A DNA stretch of 64,000 nt from Halocaridina rubra (Eukaryota; Arthropoda; Malacostraca; Decapoda; Atyidae), in the NCBI GenBank assembly GCA_037179515.1, contig JAXCGZ010003818.1, positions 35,001 through 99,000 on the forward strand. The letters are read 5' to 3'. Position 1 is the first letter of the stretch. Each line of letters opens with the position of its first letter. The notes beneath the pieces were generated by a model, which was not told where the DNA came from, did not search any database, and worked only from the letters and a program-made list of their open reading frames with translations. Positions 1 to 64,000 of the stretch are shown here, piece after piece. A program made the translations under genes and the position numbers.

Positions 1-50769
<50,769 letters not shown>

Positions 50770-51000
50770 ATTCTGGAAAGTAAAACTGAAGGTTATCAAA
50801 TTCTAGAGAGTAATTTAATACAGAAATTATTCAAAACGTCTTAAACGAAAAAAGGCTAAAACGTCTAAAAATATCTAACAAGTATGAGAGCAATTTGCAT
50901 TCCCAGAGTTACTGATAAATTACTGACATAGCTTCACCACCAGTATACCCTTTCCCACTTATGTTTTATTCTTGTTTTTGTCATAGATTGGCTACATTTA

Positions 51001-52834
<1,834 letters not shown>

Positions 52835-52849
52835 TGTCCCTGGGCTATG

Positions 52850-53820
52850 CAGTCCCCGAGTTACAACAAAGGCCAATAAATTAATATCATATAAATTGTT
52901 TGACCTACATCGCTTGTGTGGTTAATACAAACTTTGCACCTTGAATAGTTTGTAAGCATGGTGGATGAATACACAGCTAGCAGCACTGTTGTATTGCATA
53001 TATATAGTTAATGGCAAAAAAAAAAAAAAACATGTTTGGTTATATTGAAGGATTACATAGAATTTTAAACAAAATACCAAACACATAGCTGTAAATTATT
53101 TGAAATAGTTTGTTGAGTGCTGTGTAAGAATCCGGCATCAAGCGGCATTTGAAGAAAAACCAAAGCTCAGTTTACTCTCACCAGCCCTATTGTGCCTCAT
53201 TTTTATCTGCTCTCATTTGTTTCGCTCGTTACTGATATTACTATGTCTTCCAAACGTAGTGGTGATAGTTATAATGGCAGTGCTATGAAGAAAAAAAAAA
53301 AACATCACCACGGAAATTAAAGTTGAAATAGTAAAACGCTAAGAAAATGGAGTGAAAGTGAAGAGTTTGTGGCCAGTATGGGTTGTTTTATTATTTTACG
53401 AGTTGTGCTAAATTGATCACCTAAGGGTGCACAATGAAGCTGCTAGCTAGTGGTGATGAGAAAGCAGCAAAAAGCTTCGAAGTGTGTAGGCAGAAATAAT
53501 TAGGGAGGGAGGTTACCATCCCTTGCAATGCCCCTTCCAGTGTACAAGCCGACCACACGAGTAAAGGTAAGACATATTGTACTCTACAGTTTTGCATTAC
53601 TGTAGTGCTTTAATACTTTTATATTTAGTATACTATACTTGTACTGTAGTTTTACTCTATCTTACAATGAGAACTTAGATTATCTCTATATATTACGTGC
53701 TGTATGTTCTTTTGCCTTTTAAGACTCACCTGCCCCAGTCTCCTCAGACCTAGGTTCGAATTATAGGTGTGTTCCAACTTAAGCTGAAATAAACTTTAAC
53801 TCAGCTGTCAGGAACGGAAC
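52850..53820 (+). mobile_element. Third pogo/Tigger-like relic
   Basis: A CAGTCCCCGAGTTACAACA end lies at 52850. A transposase start lies at 53243: MSSKRSGDSYNGSAMKKKKK, then after a frameshift TEIKVEIVKR, a stop, ENGVKVKSL. This is the usual first helix-turn-helix of pogo-type transposases. TCAGGAACGGAACCCTGACA at 53798 resembles an inverted terminal region. (TA)n follows at 53841-53970. Confidence 0.6.
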
Positions 53821-53838
53821 CCTGACATAAAGTGAAGA

Positions 53839-56069
<2,231 letters not shown>

Positions 56070-56345
56070 TTTTACCTAACTGTGCTTAGGGGAAAGAGTC
56101 CTATGCTCTGAACTCCCTGTCTCCTGAACAGCTTCATTTTATTTTTTTACTCATTGACATTAATCATATTTCTCCTTAAAATTGCGAATGCTGGTAGGCT
56201 AGCTTTACTACTCCCTTGCTTAGCAAATTCCAATCATTATATAATTACACTAAAAAGTACTTCTCTACATTTGCAACAAAAGTTTTCTTACATTGCTTCA
56301 AACTATGAACTCTTTCTGACGACATCCATATCAATATATCGGGTA
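56070..56345 (-). mobile_element. CR1-like LINE 3' end
   Basis: Family tail (complement of CTAACTGTGCTTAGGGGAAA) and C-terminal domain remnants up to 'catccatatcaatatatcg'. Non-coding. Confidence 0.7.
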
Positions 56346-57288
56346 TTTATTTATTTTTTTTTACAATGGTGCCCGTCTCATTTAGAGGTGAAAAATATAT
56401 TTTTGTATGGTTTATAATGTTTAAAATAAATATGAGAACCATAAAAAAATATATGCTAACTTAACAACCACTCCTAACCATATTTAAAAATTAGAAGTTT
56501 ACGACAATTTTCAGTCATTAAAAAACATAGGAAAAATGTTGTAGTAAAATATGATTTTCTAGGTTGGGTTTGGTTAGGTCAGCATATGCTTTCCGACAGC
56601 TTTCAAGGTCATATTTATTATAAACACAACCGAAACTATAGGAATAATATAATTTTAACATCCAAATTAAGATAGGCACAATTATAAAAATTTACCAAAT
56701 ATCCACGCAGTCAAAATCATTCAGGGCATTAAAAATCGTCACGGTATCCCCCTCCCACAGCTGTTCAGTACCGTACGGGAAAATGTTTACTTATTTGGCA
56801 TAAAATTTACTTTTACGAGTACCTAGCATGTACACTGTATCACTGTAGAAACACGCTCACTCGATTTCTTGGTCACTTTGGGTATATTCCAACACAATTT
56901 GAAGGGTTTAAGGCTGCTGTTTTTCGGTTGGCTCAGCCAATGTACATCCAACCAACGATATAGGAAGACTAATTGCTGTTAATATAAAATTTTACATCCA
57001 GATGGCGAACCATGATTTTGTGACGTCATGATAAAAAAAAAAACACGAATCGAATATTCTTCACAACCTCATTTTTTTTCTGTTTCTTAGCAAATAAGTG
57101 ACTAATTATGATAAACATGCGATCAGAAAAATATATTCAAAATGAATAAATTTGTTTCTAATCAGCATAATACTGCTTCATTCTTAGTAAATTAACACCT
57201 AATGAATAACTATATGCAGTAAAAATTACCCGTGAGATAAAGTTAGATCCAATTTAGGGAAATTATCATATTTCTTCAGGACAGGATT

Positions 57289-57395
57289 CGGTTTTAAGTC
57301 ACGAACTCCCTTTTTTACTAAGGGCTAGGACGGTTGCCTGCTTACGAAGGACTTGCTTTGGCAGATGTAATCGTTACCCTGAGTGTATGCCCTTT
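57289..57395 (-). mobile_element. SINE fragment, headless
   Basis: Matches 58485-58590: GTCACGAACTCCCTTTTTTA, AAGGGCTAGGA, GACTTGCTTTGGCAGATGTA and ATCGTTACCCTGAGTGTATG. The tRNA-like head is missing. Confidence 0.6.
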
Positions 57396-57429
57396 TTCTT
57401 TTCTTGTGCCCCTTCACACATTCAAGATT

Positions 57430-57870
57430 CTCGTTACGACAGCTCCAAGAATAGCGGTCATAGCTCTGTCATGACGCAGGTTTGTGATCAGTCGTGACGA
57501 GTCTTGGCGGTCGTAGGTCATTATGGAGCCGTCACGAATTTTTTGTACATGCTTCCAAAAATCGTGGAGCTCGAAGATAATTCAACCCATCATAGCGCTG
57601 TCGAGGAGGTCATAGGTCGGTCGTGGCGCAATCATAATAGTCATAGGTCCGTCGTGACGCAATCATGAAAATACCGGTTCGACAGAGCCATGACTGTCAT
57701 GATTGCGTCACGACAAACTTAATAGTGCGTCACAACAGAGCTAACTGTTTGACAGTTCAAACTATGCGTCACGATAGACCTACGAATGCGTCACGATAAC
57801 GCTACGTAGACGGCGCATGCGTCATGATAGACCTACAAATGCGTCACGACAGCGTCATGACAGAGATAAT
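57430..57870. repeat. Two-fold symmetric cluster of TGCGTCACGA motifs
   Basis: At least eleven variants of TCGTGACGCA or its complement in about 400 bp. The left half reads mainly GTCGTGACGCAATCAT, the right half ATGATTGCGTCACGAC, with the switch near 57690. GC and CpG content are far above the surroundings. No coding sequence seen. Confidence 0.8.
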
Positions 57871-58149
57871 AGTCATAGAGACTTAGACGACGTGGCAACC
57901 ACAGACGCGTTACTGCTGCTGCTGGGTTTGTTGTGTCGGTGGGTGGTAGAGGCTGGGCGGGTAGTAATGGTGAGGAGGCATGTGATTACCAATTAGGTAA
58001 TCACGTCTACAGGCTCAAGTCCCTCCTGTACCAGCATCTTCCGCGCCTGCACATATTTCAAGTCCGCCGAACTTCTCATTCTCTTCTTCCAGAACATCAG
58101 ACATCAATACATCACTTATAGTCAGTATTTTGTATATATTATGATTAGT

Positions 58150-58423
58150 ATCTCCCCCCATGTAATTACCTAATTGTGTTTAAGGAAAAGAGCCTAAGCT
58201 CTAACTTCCCGTCTCTTCGTCGGTTCCACTTTGTTCTTAAAAATATGGATTGAGTTAGCATTAACCACCTCCTCGCTTAGTAAATTCCAATCATCAACTA
58301 CTTTTACACTAAAAAAATTCTTTCTTACATCCTGCAAAGAAGTTTTTTTACGAAGTTTAAAACGATGACCTCTAGTTCTAGTGCCAGCCATATCAAAATA
58401 TCGATCCCTATCCACTCTGTCAT
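58150..58423 (-). mobile_element. CR1-like LINE 3' end with partial C-terminal domain
   Basis: Open on the minus strand: HSYDRVDRDRYFDMAGTRTR, KLRKKTSLQDVRKNFFSVKV, VVDDWNLLSEEVVNAN and FKNKVEPTKRREVRA, then the tail (complement of TAATTACCTAATTGTGTTTA). A well-preserved but short 5'-truncated copy. Confidence 0.82.
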
Positions 58424-59510
58424 AACTGTGGACGATTTCCAATATGTAATTAACATTCGATCTTATGTTGTTGTTCTGGTTTTACGTCACGGACTCACTC
58501 TTCTACCAAAGGCCAGGATGATTGCCTTCTTGCTTAGGACTTGTTTTGGCAGATGTAATCCTTACCCTGAGTGCATGCCCTTGCTAACCTCAGACCGTGA
58601 CGGGGCGCGAACCCTCGACCTGACGCATCAGAGTCGCGGACGCTACCGCTTGAGCCACGTGCAACTGTGGAGGATTTCCAATATGTTAGTACCCTTCGAT
58701 CTTATAACCCCCTAAATTAGGAAATCCTGACACGACTTCGGTAGAGGTCTTAAACGATCTCAAAATTAAATCCACTACCAATAAATTATAATTAATATTA
58801 CATGCAACTATTATGAGGGGGTTGTGAACTGCTGATATGTGAATTATTAAAAAAAAAAAAAAAAAAAAAAAAACACCTTTTATTAAAACTTCCTCATACA
58901 GAATGATAAAATTTCCAACATATCTTCTACCTACGAGTGTTCTACTAAGATGAGCTCATTCTGTCCCTCACATGTAGTTATAAACATTGTTAGAAATAAA
59001 TTATATCTGTACTCATCTATACGGAAAACCGAAATGCCGTCAACAATCACGAGAATCCGAATCAAACTCGAATATCTTCTGATTCACGTATCTCTACCAC
59101 GTTCTTCTACTTGAGTGTTTTGTAGCACCTCACGAGAATAACTATTTACTCATTATTAGAAGTACATGCACCGTCAATGATCACGGTAGTAAATATATTT
59201 CACAAATCACAACTACGACCGATTTCACATATCGTAATCATGAATGTCTCGTAGCATCTCACGAGGACAACTGAGAATAAACTCACAAATGAAACAAGTC
59301 ACAAAACTCTATCGTTCAATTTTTTTTATAATCATTAGAACAAATTTTCGCAATGACATTAAGTATATCGTTCATTCGGCAGAAGAAAATCATGTAATGA
59401 CCACGTGGAAGACTATAATTACAAAGAACTCTCTGTTTACACAGAGTAATCAACAGTACACTATGCATAAGAATACTTATGCATAATTTTAAATGAATAC
59501 GTATTCATAC
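58424..59510 (+). repeat. Dispersed repeat R, copy 2, split by a SINE
   Basis: Matches 13249-13680 in inverse orientation. A SINE lies at 58467-58662. Beyond 59040 it has imperfect internal repetition (GTCAACAATCACGAGA / GTCAATGATCACGG; CACCTCACGAGAATAACT / CATCTCACGAGGACAACT). No protein seen. Confidence 0.6.
58467..58662 (-). mobile_element. tRNA-derived SINE with a 43-bp flanking duplication
   Basis: On the minus strand the head has a pol III A box (GTGGCTCAAGCGGTAGC) and B box (GGTTCGCGCCC). The body contains AGCAAGGGCATGCACTCAGG and the tail ends in a stem-loop-like GTCCGTGACGTAAAACC. The sequence AACTGTGGACGATTTCCAAT at 58424 is repeated at 58663 (43 bp, about 5 mismatches). Confidence 0.7.
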
Positions 59511-59624
59511 GCGTAAATTTAATATAATTGAATAAGTATACATACAATGTCCGCAAATCTACATACATGTACTTAAGCTACAATAAAGGAAACTATCATT
59601 CCGAATAACACTTACATTATGTAG

Positions 59625-60845
59625 TTACCTAATTCTGCTTACGGAAAAGAGCCCAAAGCTCGTATCTTCCCGTCTCCTGATCGGTTCCATTTTGTACTTA
59701 GTGATACTTATCATACTTGTCCTTAAAACTATGGACTGCGTTAGTATTAACTACCCCCTCGATTAGCGAATTTCAATTATCAGCTACTCTTACACTAAAA
59801 AAGTACTTCCTTACATCCTGCAAAGAAGTTTTCTTACGAAGCTTTAAACTACGAACTCTAGTTCTAGAGCCAGCCATATCAAAATATCGATCCCTATCCA
59901 CTCTATCATAACCATGAAGGAATTTAAAGACTGTCACCATATCCCCCCTCACTCTTCTAGCTTCGAGTGATGGTAAGTCTAATTCCCTCAGCCTCTCATC
60001 ATAACTGAGATTGCGTATTTCTGGCACCAGTTTCGTGGCATGTCTCTGAACTTTTTCCTGCTTAAGTACGTGTTTTTGCAAGTGCGGATTTCAAAAGAGG
60101 GCTGCATATTTAAGAGTTGGCCTCACATAGGTGATATAAATATTTCTGAACGTTTCCTTGTCCATGTGCCTGAAGGCTAAGAAAACATATGCTGCCCTTA
60201 CTATGCCATTTATATGCATTTCTGGAGACAAATCGACCAGTATGTTTACTCCTAGATGTCTCTCATTCTCTGTCTCATGAAGTTGTACTCCTGCCACCGA
60301 GTAGTCAAGCTTGGGCCTTCAAACATTTGTACCCATTCTCATTACCTTACATTTTGAAGTATAGAATTTCATTACCCACTTTTCTGACCACTCATGCAGA
60401 CTATTTAGATCTTCCCGAAGTTCTCGTTTCTTACTTTCATCATAATCTTTGCATCATCTGCAAACATATTCATGAATGAATTTAGACTCTGGTAAGTCAT
60501 TTACATATACAAGGAACAAAAGTGGCCATAAAACTGAACCCTGTGGAGCTCCACTACTAACTCTTCTCCATTCAGACACTACTGAGTGTCTTACTCTAAC
60601 CCTCTGTTCCCTTCCTTCTAAGTATGTTTTTATCCATTTCAAAGACATTTCCACCTATTCTTACCATTGCTTGCAGCTTCTTAATAAGTCTCCCGTGTGG
60701 GACCGTATCAAATGCCTTCTGGAAGTCTAGGAATATGCAATCTGCCAGTCCTTTCTTTCCTGTAAGATTCGGCTTACCCCATCATAAAATTTTAATAAGT
60801 TTGTTACTGTTCATCTACCTTCTTTGCAACCATGCGGTCTCTCTG
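59625..60845 (-). mobile_element. CR1-like LINE, RT to 3' end
   Basis: On the minus strand, pieces with SGAPQGSVLWPLLFLVYVND (60454-60654), VQLHETENERHLGVNILVDL (60091-60297) and EIRNLSYDERLRELDLPSLE, VRGDMVTVFKFLHGYDRVDR, KTSLQDVRKYFFSVRVADN (59773-60081). The 3' tail is at 59625-59660. Frameshifts separate the pieces; the FADD box region near 60440 is broken. Confidence 0.85.
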
Positions 60846-60871
60846 ACAAAAATTGTGTGTGCAAAACCTAA

Positions 60872-60945
60872 TTATGATTACGGGAAAGAGCCCCAGGCCC
60901 GTAACTTTCTGTGTCCTGGTTGGTTCCATTTTGTACTTAGTGATG
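60872..60945 (-). mobile_element. CR1 tail fragment
   Basis: Complement of ATTATGATTACGGGAAAGAG and GGTTGGTTCCATTTTGTACT: only the 3' tail of the CR1 family. Confidence 0.6.
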
Positions 60946-61445
60946 CTTTTTGTGTGTCTGTTTGGCGGTGTTTTGCGCATAATTAATTAATTAATTAGGA
61001 TGGGATAGGATAGGTGGGGAAGAACAGTGACAGCATCGAGTGAACTCTCTTAGGCCTATTCAGGGTGTCATCACTGAAGAGAGGGGGAAATAGGATGGGA
61101 AGGATTGGGGGGGATAAGCACGAAAATTAAAGAAGGAAGAGATAAATAGAGAGGGGCAGACCCTCGTGCTAAGTTTTGGTTAAAATTATAATTTTAACTG
61201 CGGCTTAACATGACTCCTTTTAGTTATTATTTAAATGTTTGTATACTTGAAGAGTACTGCTATTATTTGGTTGATTAGTATAAATGCTATATACACACAG
61301 ACACATACATACTTGTGCTCCTATATTCATATTTATATATCAATACATACACACACACATACATGCATATACATTTGTTCCCTTTTTTTTTTTTTAGTAA
61401 AGAAGAAAAAAGAGATTTAGTAGTAGAGAAAGTGCAGAAATGATT
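60946..61445. other. Intergenic DNA, nothing recognised
   Basis: Contains simple ACAC/ATAC-rich sequence at 61290-61375 and a T tract at 61383-61396, which could be the A tail of the minus-strand LINE to the right. Confidence 0.45.
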
Positions 61446-63604
61446 TTTTTTTTTGAACCAAGTTTGTTTATATTTTGATAGTATTTGTTAAGGAAAGTTC
61501 AGTGGGAGAGATAGATCAGAATGGTTAATTATTTACATACTATTTACTCACTATATATACACTATTTACACACTATTTAGCTAAAGCAAGTTAAGGTTAA
61601 TGTTACGGTTGAGGTTTAGGTTTTGGTTTCCTCTTATATAAATGGGATCTGGTAGGTTTCCCGATAGTAATGGGGAAATTCTTCTCCACTAGGAATGATC
61701 ATTATTTTCATTATTGTTTAGATTATGTGATTCTTCTATTAATTCTGGGAAATTGATCTCCATTTTATCCCAAGTCCTTTTTGCTAGTTTGAAAATATAC
61801 GAGTTTATAGGTTCCACTTTCAGACTTTTATGGATCTCCTCCATCCTTTCTATATATGGTGGCTTCTCGGGGAGTATTCTTCTTAGGTTTTTATTTTGTA
61901 TTGCTTGCAACCTTCCTATATTTGACTTGGATTGTATACATAAAGGTATGGGTGGGTATATTAAAATTGGTCTTACTAATGTTTTGTATAATATTAACTT
62001 AGTTTTAGTTTTACATAAATTTAATCTTTTTAATTTGGTTGTCACCGAGTTGCTCAGAGTAATTCGGTTGTTAACCTGTGGTTTCACTCCTGTTCTACTT
62101 AGAGTTAGGCCCAAGGTTTTTAAGCTATTTGAAAAATTTATCTTATTATTATTTATTATGACGTCTGATGGCTTGGATGCTGAGATAGATAATAGTTGAA
62201 ATTTTTCCATATTTGTTTTAATTATCAATTTTTTCTCGAAGTTGTTTATTTTCACTATTTCTCGTTGGGTTTTCCTGGCCAAATAGTTCTTGTTATATTC
62301 TGTAACAATTTGGGTTATGTCGTCTGCGAAAATGATTGTTGAACATCCTGGTTCTGCTTCTGGGCTATCCCTTGTGAACAGGGCATAGAGTAAAGGGCTC
62401 AGATTCGAACCCTGGGGTACTCCTGCTCTGAGATAAATTTGTGGACCCATAAACTCGTTAATTTTGATGACTGATGTTCTGTCTGTTATGAAATCTGATA
62501 GTATTTTAGTGGTTAATGAAGGTAACTGTAATTCTAAAATGTTAAATTTCAGGCCATCTCTCCATACATTGTCGAATGCCGACGAGACATCTCTACTTAG
62601 GATATTGCATTTCCTTTTCTGATGTTGAGAAATAGCTGTTTTTTCATACAGGAAAGTTAGTGCCGTGTGCGTGCCCCTGCCTCTCCTGAAGCCATGCTGG
62701 TTAGGTGGGAGGATATCATTTGTCTCCAGATATTTATAAACTCTTTTATGTATTATTTTTTCAAATATTTTTCCTGGTACTTCTAAAAGGGATATTGGAC
62801 GATAATTTTCTGCTCTGGTGATTAGTTTGCCAGGTTTCGGGATAAATATCATTAGAGAGGATTTGAACCTTTTGGGAAAGTAACCTGTTGACAAGCATGA
62901 GTTGAAAATTTTTAGTAATTTAAGTAGTGCTATATTTGGTAGGTGGGTTATTATTATCTTGTTTATTCCAGATCGTCCTGGTGCTTTGTTTTTCATATTC
63001 TTTATAATTTCTTTCATTTCAACCATAGTTATTGGGGTAATTAATTCTTCATCTGGTGTTAATCTACTTAAGTCGACTATATAATGAGGTGTAATTAAGT
63101 CATTATTTTCATTTAAAGAATCAGTAACTCTTCTTTCATTCTCCCCATCATAGTTTATGTTTTCTTCGTCGCTGATATTAAAAACATTTATCTAAGTATT
63201 TCTAAATTTCTCCTCTTTTTCCTCACTGGTATATAATTTATTGTTGTTATTATTATCGTCGATCAAGTACGGTGTTGTATCGGTTTTTTTCCCCATTACC
63301 TTTTTGATATTATACCAAAATTTCGTTGGGTCTCTTTCTCTGCTTTGTATGTTCATTATGACGTTTTCCCAATTGCTGTTATACGCCTCTTTTAGTGCTT
63401 CTTGTAGTTCTTCCCTTATTGTTCGTAGTTCTGTTAAGGCCTGGGGGTCTCAAGGGCCTTTGCCCACTGCATTGGAGAGGTTGTTATATCGATATTGAAG
63501 CGTTTTGCATTTGTCATTAATTCTTGGATTTGGTAATGTTTTCGTCTTTTTCATGGGTATGTGGATTTCAATTGAATCATTAATCATGTCATTAATTATG
63601 TCAT
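61446..63604 (-). mobile_element. LINE with an almost intact reverse transcriptase
   Basis: Non-LTR element distinct from the CR1 and Jockey-like families here. Read on the minus strand: linker peptide (63240-63600: ALKEAYNSNWENVIMNIQSR, RDPTKFWYNIKKVMG), one stop near 63193, then the 445-codon RT ORF. 5' truncated at about 63604, where an endonuclease of the CR1 family begins on the other strand. Confidence 0.82.
61689..63026 (-). CDS. LINE reverse transcriptase, 445 uninterrupted codons
   Basis: RNA-dependent DNA polymerase of a non-LTR retrotransposon. Seen in order: NKAPGRSGINK (12-23), ENYRPISLLEVPGKIFEKII (73-92), NQHGFRRGRGTHTAL (109-123), motif A SRDVSSAFDNVW (144-155, catalytic Asp 146), AGVPQGSNLSPLLYALFTRD (201-220), FADD (233-236, the catalytic pair), and the C-terminal YKTLVRPILIYPPIP region. 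The reading frame is open further upstream of the first Met, but a stop near 63193 separates it from the linker. The 5' endonuclease is absent. Jockey superfamily is likely; clade not determined. Confidence 0.88.
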   Translation of the reverse strand: MVEMKEIIKNMKNKAPGRSGINKIIITHLPNIALLKLLKIFNSCLSTGYFPKRFKSSLMIFIPKPGKLITRAENYRPISLLEVPGKIFEKIIHKRVYKYLETNDILPPNQHGFRRGRGTHTALTFLYEKTAISQHQKRKCNILSRDVSSAFDNVWRDGLKFNILELQLPSLTTKILSDFITDRTSVIKINEFMGPQIYLRAGVPQGSNLSPLLYALFTRDSPEAEPGCSTIIFADDITQIVTEYNKNYLARKTQREIVKINNFEKKLIIKTNMEKFQLLSISASKPSDVIINNNKINFSNSLKTLGLTLSRTGVKPQVNNRITLSNSVTTKLKRLNLCKTKTKLILYKTLVRPILIYPPIPLCIQSKSNIGRLQAIQNKNLRRILPEKPPYIERMEEIHKSLKVEPINSYIFKLAKRTWDKMEINFPELIEESHNLNNNENNDHS

Positions 63605-63611
63605 ACCAGAC

Positions 63612-64000
63612 AAAGGGGAGATAAAGAAGATAATGACAGAAGATCAGGGGATGGGGCCTCATTAAGATTGTTATACACAAATGCTGATGGATTAGCTGGT
63701 AAGGCAGTAGAATTAAAAGATAGGATTCACAACAGTAAGGCAGATATAGTAGCAATTACAGAGACTAAGTTGAGTGAGGACATAAACAGTGTCACAGTTT
63801 TTCCTAAGGGCTTCAGAATACTAAGGGTTGAAAGATCTGAGAGGACTGGTGGAGGGATAGCACTGCTCATAAGTGAGAGGATTCAAGTTGAAGAAATAAA
63901 CTTGGCTATAGAAAGTGAGTTCAGGGAATTTCTTGTTGCTCGCATAAATACTGGGTCAGAGAGCATTATAATAACTGTTGTATACAACCCACCAAGGAAC
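63612..64000 (+). mobile_element. CR1-like LINE endonuclease start, runs off the window
   Basis: Open from about 63620 to the right edge: GASLRLLYTNADGLAGKAVE, LKDRIHNSKADIVAITETKL, ERTGGGIALLISERIQVEE, ESIIITVVYNPPRN. These match the endonuclease of the copies at 41.7 and 45.3 kb but without their stops, so this is the best preserved 5' part of the family here. Confidence 0.85.

Noticed and set aside
57933..58121. 62-codon open frame after the CGTCA cluster
   Set aside because: Starts GC-rich but shows no known domain and runs into a CR1 tail; not enough to call a gene.
61714..62199. 161-codon plus-strand frame
   Set aside because: Antisense shadow of the 445-codon reverse transcriptase.

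Overview
The window looks like animal, most probably decapod crustacean, genomic DNA. It is AT-rich, intron-rich and loaded with long (TA)n and (GA)n microsatellites. Several repeat families occur more than once: CR1-like and Jockey-like LINEs, pogo/Tigger DNA transposons, tRNA-derived SINEs and unclassified elements. The taxon is an inference from this combination; no single sequence here proves it. Nothing prokaryotic is visible.

The one host gene I can support is on the minus strand. It runs from a start codon at 50769 to at least 2815 and probably continues past the left edge. Eleven small exons (102-224 nt) are scattered through about 48 kb: 50668-50769, 39918-40047, 21453-21594, 19745-19853, 17576-17799, 15041-15164, 9957-10148, 4529-4641, 3981-4179, 3279-3406 and 2815-2955. 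All have AG/GT borders. Reading phase is continuous through the first seven exons (341 codons) and through the last four; one small exon is missing between 9957 and 4641. The protein starts with a signal peptide. It then has a region of repeated 'aromatic strand / hydrophobic strand' units like a beta-propeller (EPTP-like), a Leu-rich possibly coiled segment and a Gly-Pro-Val-x-Phe module with N-glycosylation sites. It reads as a secreted extracellular protein. I do not recognise it with certainty.

The rest is mobile and repetitive DNA, mostly in the introns. 6-9.5 kb: a Jockey-like LINE (minus) carrying a 336-bp insertion with an 8-bp target duplication, preceded by a 157-bp MITE-like hairpin. 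12-14.6 kb: two CR1 copies around a dispersed repeat (R). 16.4-17.0 and 18.4-19.4 kb: decayed CR1 relics. 22.35-28.47 kb: a Tigger element split by a second Tigger. 28.8-39.7 kb: three copies of an undescribed-looking element P (ends ACACCTwGTTC, internal ~180-bp tandem repeats), fold-back elements, a 90-bp-arm hairpin, two internally deleted Tiggers and up to 900 bp of (TA)n. 40.6-48.7 kb: a plus-strand CR1 next to a minus-strand CR1 whose ORF1 is split by a Jockey-like LINE. 51.0-52.2 kb: a deletion derivative of the first Tigger family. 52.8-53.8 kb: a third, decayed pogo-like relic. 57.4-57.9 kb: a two-fold symmetric cluster of TGCGTCACGA-type motifs. 56-64 kb: more CR1 ends, a SINE inside repeat R, a LINE with an uninterrupted 445-codon reverse transcriptase, and the start of a CR1 endonuclease ORF that runs off the right edge.

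The best candidates for something new are the hidden host gene, element P and its satellite-like core, the fold-back and hairpin elements, and the symmetric CGTCA cluster.
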